DNA of 64,000 nt from Rostratula benghalensis (Eukaryota; Chordata; Aves; Charadriiformes; Rostratulidae): NCBI GenBank assembly GCA_013399305.1, contig VXAI01000183.1, positions 785,307 to 849,306 of the forward strand, written 5' to 3'. Below the pieces are notes generated by a model that searched no databases, was not told where the DNA came from, and saw only the letters and a program-made list of their open reading frames with translations. Both the position numbers and the translations under genes were made by a program. Shown piece by piece: positions 48,278-59,440 of the stretch. Every line of letters begins with the position of its first letter. The stretch's first letter is position 1.

Positions 48278-48580
48278 CAAAAAACCCAACAAACTTTCTC
48301 AATGCTAGGATTTCCTCCTGATGTAAAATTTCCCCTCTCTGCGCCCGTGCATGAGAGAAAGTATTTGCTGCGAGTCACTGGGTGTCCCTCGGGTGTGACG
48401 GAAGGGGCATGGAAAGCTCTGAAAGCCCCAAAAGAGACTCCAGCAAAAATCCTGGGACCTTTTCAGGGTGCAGCGTAACCTCTTTTTCAGGGCTGCAGGG
48501 TTTTGTACAGTGCAGGAGATGAGAAATACAGTTTTGTACTCTCTAATGTACAGCCCAGTGAAAAAACACCTCTAATTGTT

Positions 48581-48880
48581 CATGTACAATAGGCAATGGC
48601 CTTCGTTAGTGCTATTTTTCCTGCTCTAAAATTTCCTCGACGGCTGCAGACTTTTCAGGGCTGGATTTTATAATGGCAATCAGTGATTTTAGAGGAAATA
48701 AATCTATGCCACAGCCCATAGCTTTGTATAAAGCATCCCAAGAAATAAGTCAGGGAGACCGTCAGCAGTGAAGAGAGCTGCATTTCATGCGCTGCCACAG
48801 AAACGCTTTCTGGCTGAGGTCTAATATTAATCTATTTTGTCCCTGACATCCAGTAAAACTACAGTGTGGCAAATGCTTTT
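48581..48880. promoter_or_regulatory. Candidate conserved non-coding stretch
   Basis: A repeat-free segment with CpG-containing words (TTCGTTAG, CCTCGACGGC, GACCGTCAGC, CATGCGCTGC, AACGCTTTC) in otherwise CpG-poor AT-rich DNA, plus TAATATTAATCTATTTTG. This mix is typical of conserved regulatory DNA. Not testable without alignment. Confidence 0.22.
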
Positions 48881-49079
48881 AAAACATACATATTCAATAG
48901 CAGATGCAATAAAGTATTTGGAAGTGTTGGTATGAAGAAGGTTCACACACACACAAATATCTTTGAAACTCCAGTTAATCAAGGTGTCAAAGTAACTAAA
49001 GCAGTTTTACAGATTTTATTGAAAATAAATCACTTTATTATATACTGAAATATATATTATTGTTTCCCCATAGAGTTTT
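48881..49079. other. AT-rich spacer
   Basis: Unique AT-rich DNA with a short ACACACAC run near 48945. Nothing recognised. Confidence 0.55.
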
Positions 49080-49560
49080 ACTCTCCAGTCGCCTGCATTT
49101 ATTTTTTAAATAGAGTATCTCCTGCCCTCTTTAGTCCAGTTTTTATAACTACATTTCCAAGGGAAATTCAGCTTTCAAACATATCTTCAGTGCTGCCTTC
49201 TCCTCTGGCCCTATGCAAATAGCCCATTATTAGCCATTTGCTGGCAGAAGTAGCTGGGAGGAAGCAGAAGAGGAAATGATATCATGGTTCCAGGGCCAGA
49301 CGCTTCCTTTCTGCCCAGCTGTTTGCGGGATGACCTTAGGGTTAACGGGGAAGAAGCGAGGTGGCACCGAACCTCAAAAAAGATTTACACCTTTCTCCTC
49401 TCGTTTTTCAGACCGAAGCTCTCATGCAGGGATACATAAAACTTGACAGAACTCAGTCTGGGGGAAGGTTGAAATGAGCAAAAGGAAATATTCGATTCGA
49501 TCTCATGGACATCCTAATAGATATTTATAGGCTTCACGGAGAAACTTCTCCCCGAACATT
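49080..49560. promoter_or_regulatory. Candidate conserved non-coding stretch with octamer site
   Basis: A repeat-free block containing a perfect octamer (ATGCAAAT, at about 49214), CCCATTATTAGCC, GATATCATGG, a CpG-bearing core (GTTAACGGGGAAGAAGCGAG) and ATTCGATTCGATC. Among the least repetitive, most word-rich DNA in the window. An enhancer role is only inferred. Confidence 0.25.
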
Positions 49561-50589
49561 TGTTATTTAACTGCTGTTACTGAGTTACTGCTTTCTGAAG
49601 CCCAGGAACCGGTTCAGATCTAGCCAGCGTGTTGCTAGAGAACTAATTTCTTTAAAAATTCAATATTACACAAAAACTGCTATTATTTCATTCATTGGGT
49701 AATTCTGTTTTTCGGCCACATGCTATAAATGCACAAATAATCACACGTCTAATAAGATACTGCATCCACATGAAAAGCTTCCCAACTTTTTTTTTTTTTT
49801 CCCAACATTTCTCCCCAAATTTAAAGGATGCCTAATACAGCCCATGTGTACAAAAGACATGCTTTCAGCAATTTGGACTTCTTTTTAAACTGATAAATTT
49901 CACACTGACAAATATAAATACAACTGCAGTTTTCTTGAGATTACCTTTTTTCACCCCAAAACTAGCTCAAAGTTGAAGCACAGTATCTAAAATGGATTTT
50001 AAATGCTAAAAAATTGCATCTATCCTCAGGAATTTTATATATTTTGCCACTGGACAGGCGTTATGAATGCAATAAACTGGTACCCTAGGTCATGTCAGTA
50101 GTTGTTTTACCCAGGTGCTGTATCTTAACAGGCAAAACTAAAATTGCTGTACCTAAGTAAGCATAAAAGTGTTTCTTATTTCCCACCCATAAAATTCAAT
50201 GGTATTTCCTGGTCAATAACGTGATGAGGACTTGTCCAGGGCTCTCTATCTCTACTGGTTCCCCAGTCAGGCAGCCTGCAATGGGGTGACCCGGGAGATC
50301 GAGGTGGGTCACCAGCAGCACCTTCACTCACGTTCTGAATTCAGAGCCACTGAAATCAGTGTCACCCTGGGTCATATGTCATGTTTTAACACTGATCTTC
50401 AGAGATCTGCACTTATGTAAACCCCAGTGACTTTTAAAACGAATCTCAAACTCTATTCTACCTATAACAAAGAATTTTATCTTTGCCTGTTAATCTTTAA
50501 GCCTTTATCCTCAACATCTTGTCTCTTGAAATACAGACATCACTAAATCAAAAACACTTACCTTTTTCACATCATTATAGAATTGCTCA
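49561..50589. other. Unique non-coding sequence
   Basis: AT-rich, with a poly-T run near 49787-49800. The frame at 50232-50420 is short and has no domain features. Confidence 0.5.
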
Positions 50590-50850
50590 GATTAAATAAG
50601 AGCTCTGTACAGCTTTTCAAATCTCAGCTATGATTTCAAACCACCAGGGAGGGCTAGTTCTTCCTGCTCAGACAATTATCAAATTGTTGCCAATGTGAGT
50701 GCTCCTCGTATCAATCTCATTATTATTAAGCAGCCTAAATCGCCTATGGATCTCATTATCATCACTTTGAAAAAAGGTCACAAGGTGGCATCGGCAATTT
50801 ACTTGAAAATTCATCATGAAAAGTAACCTTTTTTTAAAGAAGATTTAGTC
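50590..50850. promoter_or_regulatory. Candidate conserved non-coding stretch
   Basis: Dense in homeodomain, SOX and nuclear-receptor-type words: GACAATTATCAAATTGTTGC, ATCAATCTCATTATTATTAA, a CTCATTATCATCAC repeat of the same theme, and AAAGGTCACAAGG, with CpGs at TCGTATC, ATCGCC and ATCGGC. There is no homopolymer longer than six. It is one of the most enhancer-like texts in the window. Confidence 0.27.
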
Positions 50851-53099
50851 TGCTTTACTGTATTTCTGATGTTAGCAAAGAAAACTTTTAGCAACCTTAA
50901 AAGTGTGCTTGATTTTGTTTGCTTGTTGTGGGTTTTTATTCTTTGTTTACTTTGGAAATAACCAGGACATCGTCTGGTGGAACTCCTGAGGTTATTGGGT
51001 GGTTCACATTGTAAAAGAAAGCTAGGTCAAATCACTAAAGATGAAGTCCTTATTGAAAAGTTAATTAGTCACTGAAAATGCATGAGCATTAAGGAAAAAA
51101 GAAAAAAGAAAAAGTGAAGGCAGTTTTAGCAGGAGTTTTCCTTAGCAACTGCTCAGTTTTTATCACTTCATCGTATGAAGATATCACTTCAGCTAATTTC
51201 CAGCCATAATAATAGTCTTAAATAGGTAAGCAAAAAAAAATTTCAATCTGAATAAAAAGTATAAGAAATTCCCTTTCTTTTTTTTTTTTTAAGAAAAAAA
51301 GACTGTCAAAACTTGTTTATAGATCAGAAGTAAACACAAAAGAGAATAATCTTTTCAGTCCACCTCCCACTCACTTTAAAGTAGAACACTCTGCAAAATA
51401 TTATGCGGTTGGTTTGATATTTTTAGAGTAAAACATTTTTGCCCAGCGATACAGAAATCAAACTATTGCCATCACTTCCTTCCTCTTACAAAATGACACA
51501 TAAAATTTTATATTTAAAATTCAATTGAGAAAGAAACTGTATTTTTTTTTCTTACCCAAATCCTTGTAGCTATGAATTTTTAGGGTTTTTTTTTTTTTTA
51601 TGCTGCATTTTGGATATGAATTTAATGAAAGATGCTGCAAAATGTAGCTACTTCAAGTAGTGACAGAGACTTATCAGACAAATATGCAAGGGCAGAACAC
51701 GCAAGACGAAAGGAACAACACTTCACAAGGTCAGAATATGATTGCTCCAGATAACTATTTACTCTTAGATATTTTCATTCCTGTCTCTCATTAATTTGCC
51801 TTACTCCTGAAATGGTACCAAGTGTGATTTCTTTCTAAAATAGCAGATTAGATCACCCAGCTTTTTAGGCACAAATCTGCTATATTTCAGCTGTGCAAGC
51901 CAGTTATAAAAACACAAAAATGATCCCTCCCAACACGTTCAATTGTTGCCATTTGTCACGGGGTTTAAAGACCATTTTGCATTTCTTCACTTGCGGCGAA
52001 GAAAGGGAAATATCTTTGTGCGTCTCACCCAACGCAGCTTTGCATCGGGCTCTTCCAACTGCAGGTTTGCAAAGTATGAGCTCAGTTTCTACGTCCTATA
52101 AACGACTCAAAGAAAAGCCCTGCAATGGTCCAGCCTGAAACACGGGCTCTGCAAATACTTTTATGAAACAATGGGTTTGTGTGCTTCAGAAATGGATTCG
52201 CTTTAAAACGTAAAAGGGCTTTGTGGAGACACAAGCATTTCATTAACAAACCATTTATACATCTTTCTATTTATACTTACTCGTGCAACTCTACATAACA
52301 GCTCATAAATGTAGGTCCTGTAAAACAAACATCAATAAATATACAACAGACACACACAATATATGTATGTGTATTAATATTTGTAACAGGAATCATATCT
52401 TTATATCTTCCAAAGGCCTCCTTTGTAGCTTTCTTGCCTTTTAAATTCAGCTATTCTTGAACACAGTTTGTCTTTGAAATATGTCAGGATAATGCATTAT
52501 TGAAGTACCCTACTGCTTCCTTTTGGAGACTGTACATAAAATCAGTCACGTTCAACAAATTTCCATTTTACTTAGTTCTCTTTCATAATTATTCCTCACT
52601 TCTATCACAACCCTGTCCTCAAGAGCTCTCTGGTTACGCCACTAAAATCAACCGCACACTACAGGTTATGCCTCCAAGGGACTTGCCATCAAGAGAAACC
52701 TAAAGTGAAGAAAGCAAGCAAAATACAATCCTCTATTTTTTATTTTTTTTTTTCTGAAATGGATATGACTAATAGATGAGCCAGGTTGCAAAATTAAGCA
52801 CCGGCCAGATCAATTACATTTGAGAAAAAAGTTTCTTATTTCACCAGATGCGTTAGAAACATTTGTTTTCTTTCATAACGGATGGATTTTGAAAGCTACT
52901 GGGGATAGGGATTTAAAACCTGGCTTAAAACTTCTAGCTTAAATTGGTATCCTTTTGTTCAAGAAAGAGTTAAGTCTAACAAGCAGAATAAAAAAAAAAA
53001 AAGAAATTAACTAAAGTAAGGCCCTTGTGATACAATGACACTTGCTCTATGCTCTTACAGAGAAAAACATGATGATAAAACACCACAAAGAGGAGTGTT
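50851..53099. other. Unique non-coding sequence
   Basis: AT-rich with several poly-T/A runs (about 51275-51300, 51580-51600, 52740-52752, 52990-53002). A CpG-bearing patch at 51990-52060 stands out slightly. No repeat or gene recognised. Confidence 0.5.
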
Positions 53100-53300
53100 A
53101 TGAATTTTATTAATGACTAGAAGACAGTGTGCAAAACATCAAAGGTCTGTGGAAAAGATTAATGACCCCGTGTGAGACTGTTTAATTACCTCCAGCTAAT
53201 TAGATTCTTGACCAAATTTTTAATATCTGCATTCCTTCTAAAGCCTAATTGAGATTCCACATTATTTATCAATCTTTCAAAAAGCCCTTAGTGTGCTGCT
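53100..53300. promoter_or_regulatory. Candidate conserved non-coding stretch (left half)
   Basis: Repeat-free text rich in TAAT cores: TTTATTAATGACTAG, GATTAATGACCC, GTTTAATTACC, CAGCTAATTAGATTC and CCTAATTGAG, followed by ATTTATCAATC. The density of paired homeodomain half-sites is striking to the eye. A poly-T run separates it from the next block. Confidence 0.27.
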
Positions 53301-53334
53301 TTTTTTAGGGTTTTTTTTTTTTTTTTCCCTTTGC
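53301..53334. repeat. Poly-T tracts
   Basis: T7, AGGG, then T16, between two enhancer-like blocks. Confidence 0.85.
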
Positions 53335-53790
53335 ACTTTGACTCCATTTATGGTCAATTATTAAATAAATAGCAAAGTAACTGTTCTCTCCAAACTGTAT
53401 ATGTGGAACACTTTATGCCTGTTTATTTTGACTAGGAGACTATCATTGGCATCTTTTATACATAATGAAGCACTCCAACTAATAAACTGACTGACTTCAC
53501 TGTAAACAACGTCGATAATATTTTTGTTATCTGGGCTGTGCTCAGGAACTCCTCATGTGGTTTCTGTAAATTAGCCTTTGCTATTGTCAGTTAATCCTTA
53601 TTTCAGTTTACCTTGGGCCGGTCCCAGGGCCGGAGTGGAGCGTTATCATGCAAACTGAAGAAGACAGCCCTCGCCGTTTGATTATTTTTCCCCGTTCGTT
53701 TAGAAGTACTTTAGTGCTATAAACCACCACTATTAAATGACTTGCCTTTTTGTATAAGGAAATTGATGTCAGAAGGCAAGGGAGACGTGC
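53335..53790. promoter_or_regulatory. Candidate conserved non-coding stretch (right half)
   Basis: Continues the word-rich text: CAATTATTAAATAAATAGC, ACTGTAAACAACGTCGATAA, TGTCAGTTAATCC, GGGCCGGTCCCAGGGCCGGA (a G/C block unusual for the window), TTATCATGCAAACTG and CCTCGCCGTTTGATTATT. A mixture of CpG-rich words and AT cores is common in deeply conserved enhancers. Inference only. Confidence 0.27.
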
Positions 53791-54076
53791 AATAATAACT
53801 TTTTTTTTTTTTTTTATACCCCTTCACATCTCCCTCTATCCCTAGTTAGGTGGGGACATGTAGTGGGACCGACATGTACAGCACACCTAAAGACTCTTCC
53901 ACGGGTTTCCACTGAAGTTTCACTGTTTCCCTTTGCAGTGCAGAAAATGGGCAAAAATCAAGGATTTCAAGGTATGTGATGGGGAAACACATTTTTTATG
54001 TAAAGTTTGATAAAGCAGATACTTCCCAGCACTGGCGAGGCAGGGGACCCCATGTCTCTTTCTTCACTTTAGGTAT
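53791..54076. other. Unique non-coding sequence
   Basis: A poly-T run near 53801-53815, then unique DNA. CCATGTCTCTTTCTTCACTT followed by TAG|GTATAA (AG at 54071-54072) is an acceptor-like tract directly ahead of the tandem duplication. Confidence 0.5.
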
Positions 54077-54219
54077 AAAACAAAGTGCAGTTTCTTTAAA
54101 AATCTTTTTTGTCATTTTTAAGATAAATAAGAAAAATAAAGGGGAAAAAAAAGAAAAAACAAAGTGCAGTTTCTTTAAAAATCTTTTTTGTCATTTTTAA
54201 GATAAGTAAGAAAATAAAG
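54077..54219. repeat. Near-perfect tandem duplication, period 79
   Basis: The segment that starts AAAACAAAGTGCAGTTTCTT at 54077 recurs at 54156. The copies match over about 64 bases (through GTCATTTTTAAGATAA...) with one substitution (AAATAAG to AAGTAAG) and a one-base A-run difference. A purine-rich linker of A and G lies between the copies. This is a recent tandem duplication. Confidence 0.95.
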
Positions 54220-55680
54220 TGTGCACATATGAAACTGTATACTTATAATGCATGTATAAACCAAAATGCTTTGGGAAAACATCTTTCAACTTCATATAAA
54301 TTTTTTTCTATTAGCCACTAGAATGTCACTCCTAAAATTACACCACATATAAAGAAATATGTGGGACAGCTTAAATAAAAAGGGAAAAAAAAACATATTC
54401 TCAATAAAACACAGTTTTTCATATTTTCCTATTATTTGTATGAAACATTATAGGCTGTACCCCTACTAAAATACACAGGATTTTTTTCTATGAAGTAGAC
54501 AGGAGTGTCTGTATGTACAGACAGACATTGAAAAAATCTACAATATGATGATATATAAAAGTAAAGGCATCAGGACTTTGAGGGAGGGATCACTTTTTCC
54601 TTTGTCATGTTCACAACAAGCCTTGTCCAATGGGATAAGACCATCTAAGCACCACAAAATGCATCATTTAATATAATTAAAAGTCTATGCCAAAATACCA
54701 AACAATGTAAATCAATACAAATATCTAATGAGCCAGGCATTAAAGAGACTCATAATACATTATGCTTAATTTCTTGAGAGTGACGAGAATATTTGGTTAC
54801 TTAGTAAATCACTCACAGGAGCATCATAGCAAGGAACTTATTTGGGATACGGTAGTCAGAGCTACTTGATCTTTCCAATGCCATAAAAACCTTAAGTGCC
54901 TAAAATCCAGCTATTTATTCTGCACTCTGTTTGGTGGAGGAGTGCTTCAAACCCAGTAAAGATTTTATCCTTATATGTATGGGTGATGATCATTTGTATT
55001 TTATCAGTGCACCTCAGTTGAGGGTCATGGGGCTTTTTAGGTTAGGTACCAGGTAAACAATGTATTACTAAAAACAGGCCCTGTTTAACAGAGAACTCCC
55101 ATTTTTGCAAAACTGAGGGCACATTGGATGGTTTCCCTTGGAAAAGGAACTGAGATTTGCTATGTCTCAGCCTCCACCCTACCCTTCCTTCTTCCACCCA
55201 GCCGTTGGGTTCAACAGGGTCAAACTGTAGGTACCTGGCAGGGAGACTCTCTCTGTGCCTTTTTACAGCTGATCAACGATGCCAGCCCCAAATGTGTGAC
55301 AGGTGACAGATGCTCTTCGGTTTCCACAAGATTCTAATGGATATTGGTACTGAAATAACTGATCTGGACAGACAAGCTGGTAATGGGATTAATTCAAATG
55401 GCAATTCAGGCCCAGTTTAATCAAATGCTGCATGGATGTGCTATAGATCAAGCATTTAAGTCTGGGGTGAGAGCCTCTGTCAACCTAGGGAGATCCTCCT
55501 CTGGTTCACTGGGCATCTCCTGCCCAGGCCACCAGCAGGAACAATGTTCTAGAAAATATTCCTGCATATCACATCATACTCCAACAAGCTGAGTATATCT
55601 TATATTTTTTATCTTTTACAATACTCTATTGTTTTCCAACTTTATGGATATTGATGGCGGTACGATAATAAAAGCCAATT
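54220..55680. other. Unique non-coding sequence
   Basis: AT-rich. It contains the inverted repeat TGTCTGTA-TG-TACAGACA (54506-54523). The frames at 55128-55337 and 55383-55592 show no domain. No interspersed repeat recognised. Confidence 0.5.
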
Positions 55681-55758
55681 AAAAAAAAAATATCAAAAAA
55701 ACCCAAAAAAACCCCACCAAAACCAAAGCCAAAAGCAACAAACCAACCAAAGCAAACT
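55681..55758. repeat. A/C-rich low-complexity tract
   Basis: A10, then AAACCC, AACCCC, ACCAAA and CCAACC units over about 78 bases. It resembles the tracts at 27.5, 29.3 and 33.1 kb. Confidence 0.85.
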
Positions 55759-58200
55759 GAAAATTTTGGCCAGTTCATCCCAATAGAAAGAACATCTGTG
55801 ATGAGGAAAAAAATTTAGACACTTGTACAGCACCCAGAAAAGATAGCGCTAGCAGGAGGGCACAAGGCAGCACAAGCATTTACTTTATTTAAAAAAAAAA
55901 AATTTATTAGCCCAGTCTTGCCCCTCTGGCCTTTGAGAGACTCAAGAACGAGCTTGTCTCCTCCTGCATCATCCTGTCCTTTCACCTAGGGAAGAGGGGC
56001 AGGGGCTGGAAGGTACCTCCCCCGTGCTGATCACTGCTTCCCCTGCAGGGGAGGTCTCTCAGCCCACAGGAGGGCACGCAGACGAGAGCAGAATTTCTGC
56101 ATTTTCGGCAATATTTATTCACAATATCCTTCTCTGAGAATCTTTAATCCATCTCATATGGGATATTTAAAATAACAGAATAACGGAAGCCAAATAAATA
56201 TACCAAAAGTATGTATTAAGACAAATTTTGTTGCTAGAATTTTTGGTATGTTGCATTTTTTAATAATTTCCTTTGTCCTTATCTGCTATATGAGTGTTTG
56301 CCTTTATACCAATACATTTTTGTATATCTGGGGCTCTTTCAGAATTTTACATCCCCCTACACCGAGCCTGCCCAAAACCAAGATCACTTCTAACTTAAAG
56401 TGCTCCTAAAAATTTGAAGTGCTCTATTAATTTTAAATTGCTCTACATCATGTCTGCTTAGAATCCCAACTGCTTTTTCACACAAAAAATATTAAACTAT
56501 AAAATGCACATCTGCAACATAACAGCTACCCAGCTTTTCTTTTTTTTTTTTTTATTTTTTTGATTTCAGACATCAACTTTCTCTCCTTTTTCTTTATCTT
56601 CGAAAGGAAAGAATGCTCTGGGAGAAAAATAATAAAATGACTCATCCCCCATTTTATTGTGAGCCTCCCTCTATTGAAAACCTTTTAGGTATGTCACTGG
56701 ACTAAATATATTTTATGTCTACCAATTGGTAGCACATAGCCCAGCCCATTAACCCACTGACCTCAATAAATTATGATTTCCTAGCCCGAGCAGTATCGCC
56801 AGAAGATTGACACACCACCAAACGCTGACTGAGGGTTAACAACACTCCCCAGGATTTTTACAATACAATTTCAGATCCGAGACTCCCCCATCTTGCAGGC
56901 AGTTCTTTCCAAAAGGCAAACAAAAAAGTGTCTTCTTGGGTGTCTTTAGAAATCTGACTTTATCCTCAGCAATGAGAAAAAATAATAATAAAGAAAAAAA
57001 GGCAGCATTTCCAGCCGAGTCCCTGTCACATTATCTGTGGAGCAACAAAGATGGGGCATGATGCTGGTCCAGCCTTCCCCACCGTGGACCTTGGCCAAGG
57101 GAAACCTTTCTGGTGAGCTGCACACTCCATCTTCTGCTGCCAGGTCATGCAGAGACATCTCTCTGCTTCCCTTCGCTTCCATCGGTGTTTCCATGGAGCA
57201 ATCCTCTCACCTGACCCTTAAAGGTCTATGCAATCCCATCCTGGCAAGTGATTGCTGCCTATCTCCTGCCACCTCCCTCCTCTCTTTGATGTTTTTAAAT
57301 GGAAGTTGTTAAAAGGAACTTGTTGAGTGAAAGACAAAAAAAAAAACCAACCCAGCCCACTACTATTTACTGAAAAGACAGGACTGAGTCAATAGAGCAG
57401 TGTACTTTGGCAACCAGGCTGATTTTTAGGGATGATTTTCTAACCAAAGGTCTGTCATTGCTTCTGCTTGCATAGCAAGTTGAGCACTAACAAGTGGATG
57501 CACAAAGTCATTTTACTTGTGCTACTGTATCTGAAGTACATTATATTAATCTATCAAAGGGTCACTGATCCTTTAGCAAGTGACCATAAATATACGCAAA
57601 TACAGCAAAAAACATGCTCTGAATGTCCCATGTATCAGGCACTTTCAGTTCCATATATATTCACTACTTTGCCATGCAGATATAAAACCATCTGAGTGAT
57701 GTGATGAAGCAGTCACCCTTCGTAGCTACCACCCTTTATCACGGGAGTAGCTTGGGAGGTGCTGATTATTTACATGCAGTCTATCACAATAAGCTGCTCT
57801 TGGGATATTTTCCAAGTAAGACATTCAAGCAAAGTTTCTGGACTTTAAATTAAAGCTCAGTCTCTTTGTACACTTCGCTCTTCAGAGCATCTCTCTACTA
57901 CCAGAGCAGCCGTGCTCCTGCTGGGGACATGGACATTTGAGCCAGAGGAGCAGGTCACCCATCAGCCAACTTTAGGTGGTGCATTCCCAGCAAATGGAGG
58001 AGTCACCTCCAGCCTTGACCAAACTCAAGTTTCACTTCTGGTTTGGTCAGACCTCACATTCTTCTCTCTCCCATTTTAGACAACCTGGAGCCGTGGTAAC
58101 CCCATTTGCATCTGCGTGCTTCTCTGTGGGACAGCACCAGTTTGTTACTGAAGCAAACAAGACTCATACCTTGAAAAAGAGATGAGATTGATTCCCTCTC
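55759..58200. other. Unique non-coding sequence with a GC-richer patch
   Basis: A patch at about 55915-56095 is clearly richer in G and C than its surroundings (GGGAAGAGGGGCAGGGGCTG and CCCCTGCAGGGGAGG), with few CpG, so it is not a CpG island. A second acceptor/donor-like point (CCTTTTAG|GTATGT, AG at 56687-56688) is noted under findings. Frames at 56946-57312 are open on both strands with no domain. Confidence 0.5.
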
Positions 58201-58223
58201 TTTTTTTTTTTTTTTTTTTTTTT
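58201..58223. repeat. Poly-T tract (23)
   Basis: Twenty-three T after CCCTCTC. Among the longest homopolymers in the window. Confidence 0.9.
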
Positions 58224-58720
58224 GGTATCTGCTGTAATACATTTTACCCATTTCAACAACTTCCTTTTTTATAGCCTCACAATGTAACTTGTATTATTGA
58301 ATGCTGAATCCTGTACTACTTCTGCATCCATACAAATCCATGCTGGGGTTTCTACTCCTGAAGGTGTGTTTGATGCTCTCATTTTTTCTGTGCAAGTCCT
58401 ATCAGGTGAAACTTCCAGGCTTCAAACAGGCCTGCTAATCTAAGGGTAGTTAATTGTTTGTTTGCTCTACTTAAAGGACAATTTCTACAGCAAAGGCGAT
58501 GAGGTTTTTGTCTCAAATGAGATTAGCAATTCATTATTCACTGGATCATAACTACAAATCAAAGTAGAGGCTCCAGCTTTATTTAAGCAATGTAAGACTT
58601 CACGAAGAGTAATCATTGGACCAGAAACGCTGCAACAAATTAATAGCAACAAAACTAGAGGCTGATCTTGGCTTTCAGTCTGGGAATTACATCTACCCCA
58701 GCTGAGAAGCCACAGCCATC
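58224..58720. other. Unique non-coding sequence
   Basis: Nothing recognised. The minus-strand 80-codon frame (58485-58727) runs into the CR1 end and has no domain signature. Confidence 0.5.
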
Positions 58721-59228
58721 CATACAATCATAAAAGTATTGAATGGTTACAGTTGGAAGGGACCTTTAATATCATCAAGTTCCAACCCCCTGCCCTGGGC
58801 AGGGACACCTCCCACCACACCAGGTTGCTCCAAGCCCCCTCCAATGTGGCCTTGAACCCCTCCAGGGATGGGGCAGCCACAGCTTCTCTGGACAACCTGG
58901 GCCAGGCTCTCACCACCCTCACACCAAAGAATTTCTTCCCCAGATCTCATCTCCATCTCCCCTCTTTCAGTATCAAACCATCCCCCCCTTGTCCTATGGC
59001 TCCCCGCCCTGATCAAGAGTCCCTCCACATTTTTTCTGGAGCCCTTTATGGACTGGGAGGGGCTCTAAGGTCTCCACCAGATCCTCCTCTTCTCCAGGCT
59101 GAGCTTCCCCAACTCTATCAGCCTGTCCTCACAGCAGAGGGCCTCCAGACCTCCCAGCATCTCTGTGGCTTCATCTGGACCTGCTCCAACAGGCTCAGGT
59201 CCTTCTTGTTTTTGGGGGCTCCATGCAT
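58721..59228 (-). repeat. CR1 LINE 3' portion, minus strand
   Basis: About 508 bases. The plus strand begins with decayed terminal units (CATACAATCATAAAAG) and reads on through GGTTACAGTTGGAAGGGACC, CCCTGCCCTGGGCAGGGACA, CCCTCCAGGGATGGGGCAGC and TCCTCTTCTCCAGGCTGAGC, ending in the ORF2 C-terminal region. On the minus strand LIELGKLSLEKRRIWWRP is a decayed form of the same ORF2 motif seen at 13.0 kb. It is the same 3'-end type as the copies at 12.9, 15.2 and 39.5 kb. The 178-codon plus-strand frame across it is antisense and not a gene. Confidence 0.95.
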
Positions 59229-59440
59229 GGTGTCTACGATGGTGGAGATGCCTCCTGTTACAGTTACCAACCTTCTCCAAGACAAATAAATGTTCCTACT
59301 TATAAATATGATGAAAAAATCCTGTGCAACGTGTAATTATAACTTATGGCCATACTGCATATTTCCTCTTCCTTACCTCTCAAGGAAGTTATGGAGAAGT
59401 TAGGTTTTGGGAAGGCTATGGGAAAGTAAGGCTTTGTTAG
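59229..59440. other. Unique spacer
   Basis: Short unique stretch between the CR1 and the LTR-like segment. Nothing recognised. Confidence 0.5.

Larger units (their letters stand above)
46939..48580. other. Unique non-coding sequence with simple tracts
   Basis: Contains the 18-base perfect palindrome at 47725-47742, a (CA)n run at 47889-47906 and a polyA run at 48256-48277. No interspersed repeat or gene is recognised. Confidence 0.5.

Noticed and set aside
53970..54200. Plus-strand 74-codon frame with an internal repeat
   Set aside because: The repeat in the peptide only reflects the 79-base DNA duplication; the DNA is A/T low-complexity.
58753..59289. 178-codon plus-strand open frame
   Set aside because: Antisense to the CR1 at 58721-59228.
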